Assembly: GCA_905479595.1 (NCBI GenBank)
Contig: CAJQND010000015.1
Coordinates: 1-6,239, forward strand
Direction: 5' to 3'
DNA from: an uncultured Hyphomicrobiales bacterium
GTDB lineage: Bacteria; Pseudomonadota; Alphaproteobacteria; Rhizobiales; CAJQND01
DNA length: 6,239 bases
Shown here: positions 1 to 6,222 of the stretch, one piece after another
How positions within the stretch are numbered: position 1 is the stretch's first letter
Layout: the number at the start of each line of letters is the position of its first letter
Position numbers and translations under genes: made by a program
Notes under the pieces: generated by a model
Told to the model about the DNA's origin: nothing
Databases searched by the model: none
Seen by the model: the letters and a program-made list of their open reading frames with translations, nothing else

Positions 1-2
1 CC

Positions 3-755
3 CAGGCGGAACATGTGGGCACCGAGATGGTTGCTGATCACATTTCTGCTGCTGATTTGTCTCAGCGCCCGTTCCGGCTCACCGGCGATAGCGGCACCCA
101 ATACACCTGCGATGTCTTGGTTGTGTGCACCGGCGCGCAAGCCAAATGGCTGGGGATGGAAACAGAAGAAAAATTCAAGGGCTTTGGTGTTTCAGCCTGC
201 GCCACGTGCGATGGTTTTTTCTATCGCAACAAGAAAGTCATCCTGGTTGGCGGCGGCAATACAGCGGTTGAAGAAGCACTTTACCTCACCAATTTTGCCT
301 CCGAAGTTGTGCTTGTGCACAGGCGCGATGAACTTCGCGCTGAACGCATTTTGCAACATCGCCTGCTGAACCATGAAAAAATCACAACCATCTGGGATAC
401 CCAACTCGAAGAAGTGCTCGGTGATGAAAACCCGCTTGGCGTGACCGGCGCGCGATTGCGCAATGTCAAAACCGGTGCCATTACGCAAATGGACGTTGAC
501 GGCATTTTCATCGCTATCGGCCACGCCCCGGCTACCGGACTTTTTGAAGGCCAGATTGAAACCAAACAAGGCGGTTATGTTGTAACCAAGCCCGATTCCA
601 CCGCAACATCGATTGAAGGTGTTTTTGCGGCGGGCGACGTTACCGACGACATTTACCGCCAGGCTGTAACGGCAGCGGGCATGGGATGTATGGCTGCCCT
701 TGAAGCTGAGAAGTATCTGGCCCACCATGAATCCAGGCAAGAAGCTGCCGAGTAA
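3..755 (+). CDS. trxB: Thioredoxin reductase (TrxB), 3' part, truncated by window edge
   Basis: Cytoplasmic FAD enzyme that uses NADPH to reduce thioredoxin disulfide. The reading frame is open from the first bases, so the gene begins outside the window. About 250 residues are visible, against about 320 for the E. coli-type enzyme, so roughly 70 N-terminal residues, including the first FAD-binding GxGxxG, are missing. The redox-active CATC is encoded at 198-209, within VSACATCDGFFYRN. It is followed by the NADPH Rossmann motif GGGNTAVEEAL, then VHRRDELRAE, whose arginines usually bind the NADPH 2'-phosphate. The C-terminal FAD motif GVFAAGDVTD and the conserved IYRQAVTAAGMGCMAALEAE close the domain. 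Alignment from memory with E. coli TrxB is nearly gap-free. The GTG at 15 lies inside the gene and is not its start. The LysR gene follows after 46 bases with no convincing terminator, so co-transcription is plausible. Confidence 0.97.
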   Translation, partial: QAEHVGTEMVADHISAADLSQRPFRLTGDSGTQYTCDVLVVCTGAQAKWLGMETEEKFKGFGVSACATCDGFFYRNKKVILVGGGNTAVEEALYLTNFASEVVLVHRRDELRAERILQHRLLNHEKITTIWDTQLEEVLGDENPLGVTGARLRNVKTGAITQMDVDGIFIAIGHAPATGLFEGQIETKQGGYVVTKPDSTATSIEGVFAAGDVTDDIYRQAVTAAGMGCMAALEAEKYLAHHESRQEAAE

Positions 756-801
756 GCTTCGCAACGGGCCCCGCCATCTCGTGGGCAAAAGGTAAATCAA
801 G

Positions 802-1689
802 ATGGATTGGGACAAGTTACGCGTTTTTCACGCGGTCGCGGATGCTGGCAGTTTCACCCATGCAGGTGAAGAACTGGGCTTGAGCCAATCTGCTGTCAGC
901 CGTCAGATCAGCACTCTTGAGCAGGATCTGTCGGTGGCGCTGTTTCATCGTCATGCACGTGGACTAATTCTCACTGAACAAGGCGAAATCCTCTACCGCA
1001 CCGCCCATGACGTGTTCGACAAGCTGGCAACAGCGCAGACCATGTTGATGGATTCAAAGCAGAAGCCAAGCGGTGAATTGCGGATTACCACGACGGTCGG
1101 TGTTGGATCCATGTGGCTGACGCCTACCTTGCCTGAATTCCACAATTTATACCCAGACATCAACATGGAGTTGTTGCTCAGTGATGATGATCTTGACCTC
1201 TCGATGCGCGAAGCTGATATCGCGATCCGTTTGCACATGCCCACCAAACCGGATCTGATTCAGCGCCGCTTGTTCACCGTGCATAACCATGTCTACGCCT
1301 CACCGGGATATATCCGCAGATTTGGCATGCCGAAAACAATTGACGACATCGACAATCATTGCATCCTGACCTTTGGTGCGTCACCGGGATATCTTTCTAA
1401 CATCAACTGGCTGGAGACCATCGGGCGGGCAGAAAATGACCCCCGCAAGAGTGTTTTGAAGGTAAATAATGTATACGGTCTGCGCCGGGCTGTGCAGACT
1501 GGCATGGGTATCGCGTCCATCCCGGACTATATTGTCGGACGCGAAACGAGTCTTATTCTCGTCCCTCTTGAAGTTGAACCACCATCATTTGATACATATC
1601 TGGTGTACCCGGAAGAATTGAAATCTTCCAAAAGAGTGGCGGTTTTCCGCGATTTTATTGGTTCAAAAGCTCGCGAATGGTCTTACTAA
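802..1689 (+). CDS. lsrB: LysR-type transcriptional regulator, LsrB/VtlR-like
   Basis: DNA-binding regulator of 295 residues, the usual LysR length. The N-terminal winged helix-turn-helix spans about residues 3-62 (KLRVFHAVADAGSFTHAGEE, then LSQSAVSRQISTLEQ as recognition helix). A linker helix (62-90) and the effector-binding domain (from about 91, PSGELRITTTVGVG) follow. The start MDWDKLRVFHA, the stretch FHRHARGLILTEQGEIL and the C-terminal SFDTYLVYPEELK...FRDFIGSKA resemble, from memory, rhizobial LsrB and Brucella VtlR. That family is linked to oxidative stress, envelope/LPS control and activation of AbcR small RNAs. Synteny supports this: trxB lies upstream and an AbcR-like element directly downstream. 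An AAAAGG ribosome-binding site (787-792) sits 9 bases before the ATG. The only cysteine is residue 187, which is odd if this homologue senses redox through thiols. The LysR call is near certain; the LsrB/VtlR orthology is a strong inference. Confidence 0.9.
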   Translation: MDWDKLRVFHAVADAGSFTHAGEELGLSQSAVSRQISTLEQDLSVALFHRHARGLILTEQGEILYRTAHDVFDKLATAQTMLMDSKQKPSGELRITTTVGVGSMWLTPTLPEFHNLYPDINMELLLSDDDLDLSMREADIAIRLHMPTKPDLIQRRLFTVHNHVYASPGYIRRFGMPKTIDDIDNHCILTFGASPGYLSNINWLETIGRAENDPRKSVLKVNNVYGLRRAVQTGMGIASIPDYIVGRETSLILVPLEVEPPSFDTYLVYPEELKSSKRVAVFRDFIGSKAREWSY

Positions 1690-1730
1690 AAGGCACAAGA
1701 GTTCAATAGAGCGCTGAGGTATGCGTTTTT

Positions 1731-1749
1731 TGCATGGCTCCTATGTGCA
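1731..1749. promoter_or_regulatory. Candidate LysR-type operator upstream of the small RNA
   Basis: Imperfect inverted repeat TGCAT-N7-ATGTGCA, whose first part (1731-1743) also fits the loose LysR rule T-N11-A. It is centred near 1740, about 75 bases before the predicted small-RNA start, close to where LysR proteins usually bind. A link to the neighbouring LsrB/VtlR-like protein is inferred from position only; short repeats of this kind also occur by chance. Confidence 0.25.
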
Positions 1750-1777
1750 GCGTCGTCTTGCCGCACACCACTCCATA

Positions 1778-1817
1778 TTGCAAGATAACACCAGTAGACC
1801 TTGTCTATATCCAACCG
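1778..1817 (+). promoter_or_regulatory. Predicted promoter of the AbcR-like small RNA
   Basis: CTATAT at 1805-1810 matches the -10 consensus of housekeeping-sigma promoters in rhizobia. No good -35 box lies 16-18 bases upstream (around 1781-1788 the sequence reads CAAGATAA); the nearest TTG-type hexamer, TTGCAA at 1778-1783, is 21 bases away. A strong -10 with a poor -35 suits a promoter needing an activator, such as the LysR protein encoded just upstream. The expected transcription start is about G1817. Confidence 0.55.
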
Positions 1818-1951
1818 CGTTGCTCCCTCCCCTTAACGTTGAAACCTGTTGGATGCCAGTCAGTCCCCTCACTCCTGACTGGCACAGATACCTCTTTTTC
1901 GGGGTGTCTACTCCCAGCCGGGCTCCTCGCGAGCCCGGCTTATTGGTTTTT
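1817..1951 (+). ncRNA. abcR: AbcR-type (alpha-r15 family) trans-acting small RNA
   Basis: Predicted Hfq-dependent riboregulator of about 135 nt. AbcR RNAs of Rhizobiales block ribosome-binding sites of mRNAs for transport proteins. In 5'-3' order: single-stranded CTCCCTCCCC (1823-1832), an anti-Shine-Dalgarno motif; a perfect 10-bp hairpin (1854-1863 with 1875-1884) whose 11-nt loop carries TCCCCTC; a weaker 8-bp hairpin with G-U pairs (1887-1894 with 1901-1908) and loop TTTTTC, a possible Hfq contact; a second unpaired TACTCCC (1909-1915); and the terminator hairpin (1916-1940). Three hairpins with C/U-rich modules, located next to an lsrB/vtlR-like gene, match what I recall of the alpha-r15 family. 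Many rhizobia carry two tandem copies here; I see one. The ends are inferred from the -10 box and the T-run. No convincing open reading frame explains the segment. Family membership rests on structure and synteny, not on an alignment. Confidence 0.75.
1916..1951 (+). terminator. Rho-independent terminator of the small RNA
   Basis: Perfect 10-bp GC-rich stem AGCCGGGCTC / GAGCCCGGCT with a CTCGC loop (1926-1930). The tail is TATTGG followed by five T (1947-1951). The T-run is set six bases away from the stem, which is less than ideal, but the stem is very strong and sits at the expected 3' end of the AbcR-like RNA. Confidence 0.8.
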
Positions 1952-2021
1952 GCAGGCTTTAAAATTGACAACACCAAGCCACCATTCAAGCGCCGATGGC
2001 ACACCGATAAAATCTCCTTCG

Positions 2022-2945
2022 ATGACGCCGGAGGCGGCGATAGGCAAGTTCGATTTTGCTCTCTATGCCGGTGTTGTCGCCTCGTGGAGTTTGAGCTGGT
2101 ATGCGATTGTTTTGCAGCTTGGCAAAGTTCCCCCGGAGGTTTCGCTCGTCTGGCGGTTTTTGCTTGCTGCGGCGATCATGTTTATCTGGGCTGGAATTCG
2201 TGGCTGGCGCATGCGGTTTTCAGTGCGCGAACATATGCTGTTTGCGGCCACTGGCGTGTTTATGTTTTCGACAAATTTTCTGTGTTTTTACTATGCCGGG
2301 CAGTATCTGGTATCCGGCCTGCTCTCCGTGGTGTTTTCACTCGCCTCGATATTTAACATCGCGTTGGCCGCAATTGTTTTCGGTCAACGCCCGGGCATCC
2401 GCACGCTTTCAGGCGCTACCATTGGCATTACGGGCATCGGGTTCATGTTCTGGCCTGAAATCAGCGGCACTTCACTCAATGGCAATGCGATTACCGGCCT
2501 CATACTCTGCATTGGCGGGACGATGTGCTTCTGCACCGGCAACATGCTTTCTGCCAATTTACAGCGGCGCAAGCTGCCGGTCCTGCCAGCCACCGCATGG
2601 GGCATGGTCTATGGCACCATAACATGCGCCATATATGCGGTTGTTCTCGACAAGCCGTTTACCATTGAATTAACGCCCGTCTATCTTGGGTCTCTGGTGT
2701 TCTTGTCGGTTGTATCTTCGGTTGTCGCATTCGCCTGCTATCTCACCTTGCTCGGACGCATTGGTTCGGGCCGCGCGGCGTATGCAACAGTCATGTTTCC
2801 GATTTTGGCGTTGGTTGTATCGACCTTTGTCGAGGGTTATGAGTGGACCTATCTGTCTCTCATCGGGCTGGCTCTGGCACTCACGGGTAACGCCATTGTT
2901 CTCAGCCGCAGCCGCGCGAAAGCACGCGCCGCCGCTGCCTCGTAA
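2022..2945 (+). CDS. EamA/DMT-family inner-membrane permease
   Basis: Predicted drug/metabolite-transporter superfamily permease of 307 residues with two EamA repeats and about ten transmembrane helices, the typical RhaT-like layout. The first is FALYAGVVASWSLSWYAIVL, ahead of the conserved EVSLVWRFLLAAAIMF. The last two are ATVMFPILALVVSTFVEGYEW and SLIGLALALTGNAIVLS, followed by a basic Arg/Lys/Ala tail. Substrate is unknown; relatives export amino acids or other small metabolites. The frame stays open upstream to 1734, but that extension would overlap the small RNA and encodes no membrane segment, so I place the start at ATG 2022, giving the normal family length. This ATG has no Shine-Dalgarno sequence, whereas GGAGG lies inside the gene at 2030-2034, five bases before an in-frame ATA (2040). 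The N-terminus is therefore uncertain by a few codons. The gene converges with msrP, 21 bases separating the two stops. Confidence 0.9.
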   Translation: MTPEAAIGKFDFALYAGVVASWSLSWYAIVLQLGKVPPEVSLVWRFLLAAAIMFIWAGIRGWRMRFSVREHMLFAATGVFMFSTNFLCFYYAGQYLVSGLLSVVFSLASIFNIALAAIVFGQRPGIRTLSGATIGITGIGFMFWPEISGTSLNGNAITGLILCIGGTMCFCTGNMLSANLQRRKLPVLPATAWGMVYGTITCAIYAVVLDKPFTIELTPVYLGSLVFLSVVSSVVAFACYLTLLGRIGSGRAAYATVMFPILALVVSTFVEGYEWTYLSLIGLALALTGNAIVLSRSRAKARAAAAS

Positions 2946-2966
2946 CGCATAACCTTGTTTACAGAA

Positions 2967-3962
2967 TTACCTGAAAAGCACTTCAGGCCGAAGCTTCATA
3001 TCTTTGTAGAGCCCGGCAACCTGATCGCCATAGCCGTTGTAAAGTAAAGTCGGCACCCGGTTTCCAGTGCCCAAAACCCGCTCGGTTGCCTGGCTCCAGC
3101 GCGGATGAGGAACTTTTGGATTTACATTAGCCCAAAAGCCATATTCTCGCGGCTGCAGTTCTTCCCAAAAGCTAATTGGGCGTTTGTCCGTGAAGGTAAA
3201 CCGGACAATTGACTTGATTGACTTGAAGCCAAATTTCCAAGGCAGTGCCAGGCGCAAGGGTGCACCCATTTGTTTTGCCACCGGTTTGCCATAGGCCCCG
3301 GTTACCAGAAAGGCCAGGTCATTACGGGCTTCTTCGATGGTCACGCCCTCCACATAGGGCCACTTACTTTGCGAACTCCAGGGAAACACGGATGGTTTTT
3401 GGGCTGACGCCACATCCGGATCAACAAAAGTTTCCATACGAATAAATTTGGCGGAGGATTTGGGTTTCGCCAGTTCAACCAGCTTGGAGAAAGCAAAACC
3501 ACTCCACGGCACAGTCATTGACCATGCTTCAACACAACGATGCCGATAGAGGCGCTCTTCAATACCCACTTTGCGGATCAGATCATCAATACCGATGGTG
3601 ATCTCTTTTTCCACCTCACCGTCAATCTTCACTTCCCAAGGGCGTGTTTTAAGCTTTTGGGCTTCCTCGGAAATGCGCTTGCTGCTGCCAAACTCGAAGA
3701 AGTTATTGAAGGTAAGGTTGAGCTCTTCTTCGGTAACAGGACGATCTAATTTATAGGCCATGTTACGCTTTGCCGGGTAAAGATCCATGGTGGGATCCTT
3801 GCTTTCAGCTGCAAAAAGCGGGTTGATACCCATCGCACCAGCGCCGATGGAAAGAGCCCCCGCGCCAAGACCGGCCATGAATTTCCGGCGGTTTAAAAAG
3901 ACATGTTCCGGGGTGGCTTGGGATTCTGGAATTTCCCAGTCATGGATATTTTTTATCAGCAT
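2967..3962 (-). CDS. msrP: Protein-methionine-sulfoxide reductase catalytic subunit MsrP (YedY)
   Basis: Periplasmic molybdopterin enzyme of the sulfite oxidase fold that reduces methionine sulfoxide in oxidised envelope proteins; 331 residues, normal for the family. The N-terminus carries a twin-arginine signal: NRRKFMA (Arg25-Arg26), then a hydrophobic Gly/Ala stretch to about residue 46, with likely cleavage after LFA/LFAA (about 51-52). The molybdenum-ligating cysteine is Cys143 in YRHRCVEAWSM. The pterin-binding core follows, with AKFIRMETFVDP, GAPLRLALPWKFGFKSIKSI and the C-terminal ANVNPKVPHPRWSQATER motif. The start MLIKN resembles MLIK/MLIR starts of proteobacterial MsrP and has GGAGAA (3973-3978) upstream. 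The membrane haem partner MsrQ normally follows in the operon; here the permease arrives on the opposite strand instead. The EF-G-like gene lies 137 bases upstream on the same strand. Confidence 0.96.
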   Translation of the reverse strand: MLIKNIHDWEIPESQATPEHVFLNRRKFMAGLGAGALSIGAGAMGINPLFAAESKDPTMDLYPAKRNMAYKLDRPVTEEELNLTFNNFFEFGSSKRISEEAQKLKTRPWEVKIDGEVEKEITIGIDDLIRKVGIEERLYRHRCVEAWSMTVPWSGFAFSKLVELAKPKSSAKFIRMETFVDPDVASAQKPSVFPWSSQSKWPYVEGVTIEEARNDLAFLVTGAYGKPVAKQMGAPLRLALPWKFGFKSIKSIVRFTFTDKRPISFWEELQPREYGFWANVNPKVPHPRWSQATERVLGTGNRVPTLLYNGYGDQVAGLYKDMKLRPEVLFR

Positions 3963-3969
3963 TGTTCAT
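3940..3969 (-). CDS. Possible 9-codon overlapping leader ORF at the msrP start
   Basis: An ATG at 3967-3969 lies 7 bases upstream of the msrP ATG in another frame and closer to the same GGAGAA site. It reads MNNADKKYP and stops with TGA at 3940-3942, inside msrP. If used, it would compete with or couple to msrP translation. Whether it is translated is unknown; it may be chance. Confidence 0.2.
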   Translation of the reverse strand: MNNADKKYP

Positions 3970-3977
3970 CAGTTCTC

Positions 3978-3991
3978 CAAATCGCAATTTG
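3978..3991. repeat. Small inverted repeat upstream of msrP
   Basis: CAAAT-CGCA-ATTTG is a perfect 5-bp inverted repeat with a 4-base centre, touching the ribosome-binding site of msrP. It could be an operator or a weak hairpin in the leader. No regulator can be named from the sequence. It may be chance in an AT-rich leader. Confidence 0.3.
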
Positions 3992-4052
3992 AAGCAACCT
4001 ACGCATTTCGATTACTCACAACCAGTCACGGTTGCGCGAGGAAATTTGAATG

Positions 4053-4084
4053 AACAGGGCGGCCCGCATGCAAGCTGCCCTGTT
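4053..4084 (-). terminator. Hairpin after the EF-G-like gene, probable terminator
   Basis: AACAGGGC (4053-4060) pairs perfectly with GCCCTGTT (4077-4084), with two more G-C pairs beyond one mismatch. It begins 15 bases past the stop of the EF-G-like gene, as expected for its terminator. No run of T follows on the minus strand, so termination may be weak or Rho-assisted, and read-through into msrP cannot be excluded. Confidence 0.5.
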
Positions 4085-4099
4085 TAATGTCTTATGCCT

Positions 4100-6166
4100 T
4101 TAAGCAGCCGCGCTTGCAGCCTCCTGAATAACCAAATCTGCCTCGCGGCCACTGAGCTCTGACATGTGGTCGTGGGTATAGGAGAATGTTCCGACACCAG
4201 CGGTGGCAGAGCGCAATTCGATAATCAAATCCTGCACTTCTGCTTCCGGCATATGCGCCTCTACTGTGTCCCATCCAGGCCAACCATCGCGCGCATCATA
4301 GCCAAGCAGTTGCCCGCGGCGTTGTGAGACAATCTGGTTGATCCGCGCCGTTGCGTCGGACGGCACATGCACACTCACATGCACGACGGGCTCCAACAGC
4401 ACCGGTGATGCCTTTGGCATAGCTTCAGCCATGGCAATGCGCCCGGCGGTCTTGAAGGCCTGTTCAGATGAATCAACCGCATGGTAGGAACCATCCGTCA
4501 ACGTCACCGCAACATCCACCACCGGAAAACCCAACGGCCCGCGCGTCATAAATTCAAACACCCCGTGTTCAACCGCAGAGAAATATTGCTTCGGCACGAC
4601 GCCACCGGAAATCGTGTCGTCAAATGCAAACCCACTTCCTCTGGCCAATGGTTTTACATCAATCACCACATCGCCAAACTGGCCATGACCGCCAGATTGT
4701 TTCTTGTGGCGACCACGTTCGGTCACTGGTTTACGGATTGTTTCACTATAGGCGATGCGGCGTGGCCGGGCGGTAGCTGTAATGCCGTACTTACCCGCCA
4801 GGCGCTCAAGGGCGACTCGCAAATGTATCTCGCCTTGCCCCCACAGCACCATTTCATTGGTGTGCTGGTTATGCTCCAAAGACAAAGACGGGTCTTCTTC
4901 GATAAGTTTGTGAAGCGATGTCGTAAGCTTCACTTCATCCTTGCGATCAGATGCCTCAATGCAAAGCCCATAGACGGGAGCTGGCAAATTGAGTGGTGCG
5001 ATCTGGGCTGCATTTGCCTTGTCCACCGATAACGTATCACCGGTTTCTGCCTCTTCCATGCGTCCAAGAGCGATGGTGTCACCTGCCTTTGCCGCAGAAA
5101 TTTTTTCAGGTTCCTGTCCCATCACCCTGAACAATCCGGCCGGACGCATGCCGTCGCCTGCAACATTGTGCAACGTAACACCTTCAGCAATGTCTCCCGA
5201 AACAACTCGGCCAAGAGACAGCTTGCCACCATGGGATGTGTGAAAGGTTTTGAACACCTGAACAATTCCAGGCCCGTCCAGAGGAACGCCAAGGCGTTCA
5301 GCGGTTTTCGCAGCGCCTGGCACTTCATGGCGCAGGGCTTTAAGCAAACGCGAAACACCGTTGCAGTTTTCTGCAGACCCCAGAAGCACAGGCACAATCA
5401 GTCCGTCGCTTAATTCAGCCTGCAAATCGTCAAACACCTGGTCGCGCGGCGGCTCCATGTCTTCAAGCAGCGCTTCCATGAGTTCATCATCATAATCTGC
5501 AAGCTGTTCCAGCATTGAAAAACGCGCTTCACCAGCGCGGTCGCTCAACGCCTCAGGAAGGGACACAACTTCGCTTTCCGCATGTTCGCGATACAAATAG
5601 GCGCGTTCCAATGCGAGGTCAACAAAACCGGTTGCAATGCCGTTTTCCCACATGGGGATCTGGCGCAGAACCAGCGGCAGCGAACTTGCAGGCTGCAGCA
5701 TGGTGAGTACATCACGTACTCTTCCTTCGGCCTTGTCGATTTTATTTATGAATAAAAAGTGCGGTAAACCGATTTCATCGAGCTGTTTTAAAATGAGTTG
5801 CAAAGCAGGAACTTTTTTCTCATCAGGCTCACACACCACAATGGCTGCATCACATACTGCGAGCGCAGCAATTTGGTCTTGTGAGAACTCGATCGATCCC
5901 GGGCAATCTATAAATGTGTATTCATCGCCAAGAAAATTAGTGTGGGCCACATTGAGCTCAACGCTCATTCCATGGGCGCGGGCTTCTGCGGCGGCGTCTC
6001 CCACCGTATTGCCATCGCCGACGGTTCCCTGGCGGCCAATTGCTCCAGTGCGAAACAGAATGGCTTCAAGCAGAGATGTCTTGCCACCAAGATAAGGCCC
6101 AACGATCGCTATACATTTCGGGCCGCCATGGCCCGCGTCTCGCCCTCTTGAAGTTGTGTCTCCCAT
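4100..6166 (-). CDS. EF-G-like translational GTPase (EF-G2/FusA2 type)
   Basis: Cytoplasmic GTPase of 688 residues with the five-domain layout of elongation factor G. GTPase domain: P-loop GPYLGGKT (23-30), switch I AHGMSVEL (64-71) in place of the usual RGITI, G3 DCPGS (87-91), G4 NKID (141-144) and G5 GSA (263-265). Domain II starts near 300 (IVQVFKTFHTSHGGKLSLGRV), domain III near 400 with GQGEIHLRV (443-451), domain IV near 475 with KKQSGGHGQFGDVV and VDSSEQAFKTAGRIAM (565-580), and domain V near 592 with INQIVSQRRGQLLGYDA. The G3 motif lacks the catalytic histidine of canonical DTPGH, so this is a paralogue rather than the main translocase FusA, which normally sits in the str operon with rpsL, rpsG and tuf. 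The precise role of such paralogues is unclear; some are reported to lack normal translocation or GTPase activity. GGAGGT (6175-6180), 8 bases upstream, fixes the ATG at 6166. Confidence 0.9.
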   Translation of the reverse strand: MGDTTSRGRDAGHGGPKCIAIVGPYLGGKTSLLEAILFRTGAIGRQGTVGDGNTVGDAAAEARAHGMSVELNVAHTNFLGDEYTFIDCPGSIEFSQDQIAALAVCDAAIVVCEPDEKKVPALQLILKQLDEIGLPHFLFINKIDKAEGRVRDVLTMLQPASSLPLVLRQIPMWENGIATGFVDLALERAYLYREHAESEVVSLPEALSDRAGEARFSMLEQLADYDDELMEALLEDMEPPRDQVFDDLQAELSDGLIVPVLLGSAENCNGVSRLLKALRHEVPGAAKTAERLGVPLDGPGIVQVFKTFHTSHGGKLSLGRVVSGDIAEGVTLHNVAGDGMRPAGLFRVMGQEPEKISAAKAGDTIALGRMEEAETGDTLSVDKANAAQIAPLNLPAPVYGLCIEASDRKDEVKLTTSLHKLIEEDPSLSLEHNQHTNEMVLWGQGEIHLRVALERLAGKYGITATARPRRIAYSETIRKPVTERGRHKKQSGGHGQFGDVVIDVKPLARGSGFAFDDTISGGVVPKQYFSAVEHGVFEFMTRGPLGFPVVDVAVTLTDGSYHAVDSSEQAFKTAGRIAMAEAMPKASPVLLEPVVHVSVHVPSDATARINQIVSQRRGQLLGYDARDGWPGWDTVEAHMPEAEVQDLIIELRSATAGVGTFSYTHDHMSELSGREADLVIQEAASAAA

Positions 6167-6174
6167 ATCGATCT

Positions 6175-6222
6175 ACCTCCAAATTCGCTAAGCATATCCC
6201 CCTGAAATTCCCGGCATGTCAG
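6175..6222 (-). promoter_or_regulatory. Ribosome-binding site and weak promoter candidate for the EF-G-like gene
   Basis: A full GGAGGT ribosome-binding site is present at 6175-6180 on the minus strand. Further upstream, CTGACA (6217-6222) and GATATG (6193-6198) are 18 bases apart and could be -35 and -10 boxes, though the -10 is poor. The ribosome site is convincing; the promoter is tentative. Confidence 0.3.

Larger units (their letters stand above)
1690..2021. other. 332-base region without a protein gene
   Basis: This is the gap between the LysR gene and the permease start. It contains the candidate operator, promoter, small RNA and terminator listed separately. No obvious terminator follows the LysR stop before the small RNA promoter, so read-through is possible. 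After the terminator (1952-2021) there is a perfect TTGACA at 1965-1970 with no matching -10 box at 16-18 bases, so a permease promoter is uncertain. Reading frames crossing this region give low-complexity, non-conserved peptides and are not called as genes. Confidence 0.6.

Noticed and set aside
741..760. GAAGC...GCTTC hairpin at the trxB stop as a terminator
   Set aside because: The stem is only 5 bp and has no T-run; the LysR gene follows closely, so termination there is not supported.
192..815. 207-codon minus-strand frame opposite trxB
   Set aside because: It lies antisense to an unambiguous trxB and its translation shows no recognisable motif; it is a shadow of biased codon use.
1965..1970. 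TTGACA as a permease promoter -35
   Set aside because: No acceptable -10 hexamer lies 16-18 bases downstream; the nearest candidate, GATAAA, is about 35 bases away.
1734..2021. N-terminal extension of the permease frame (96 extra codons)
   Set aside because: It would overlap the small RNA and its terminator hairpin, has no membrane-like or conserved sequence, and would make the permease about 100 residues longer than its family.
1952..2021. Second tandem AbcR copy between the terminator and the permease
   Set aside because: The 70 bases contain no C/U-rich anti-Shine-Dalgarno module followed by hairpins and no second terminator, so there is no room or signal for another copy.
1721..2356. 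211-codon plus-strand frame overlapping small RNA and permease
   Set aside because: It spans a structured RNA and a different frame of a clear membrane protein; the Cys/Phe-rich translation is typical of an out-of-frame read of a permease.
4481..5032. 183-codon plus-strand frame inside the EF-G-like gene
   Set aside because: It is fully antisense to conserved EF-G domains III and IV, lacks a plausible ribosome site and resembles no protein family.
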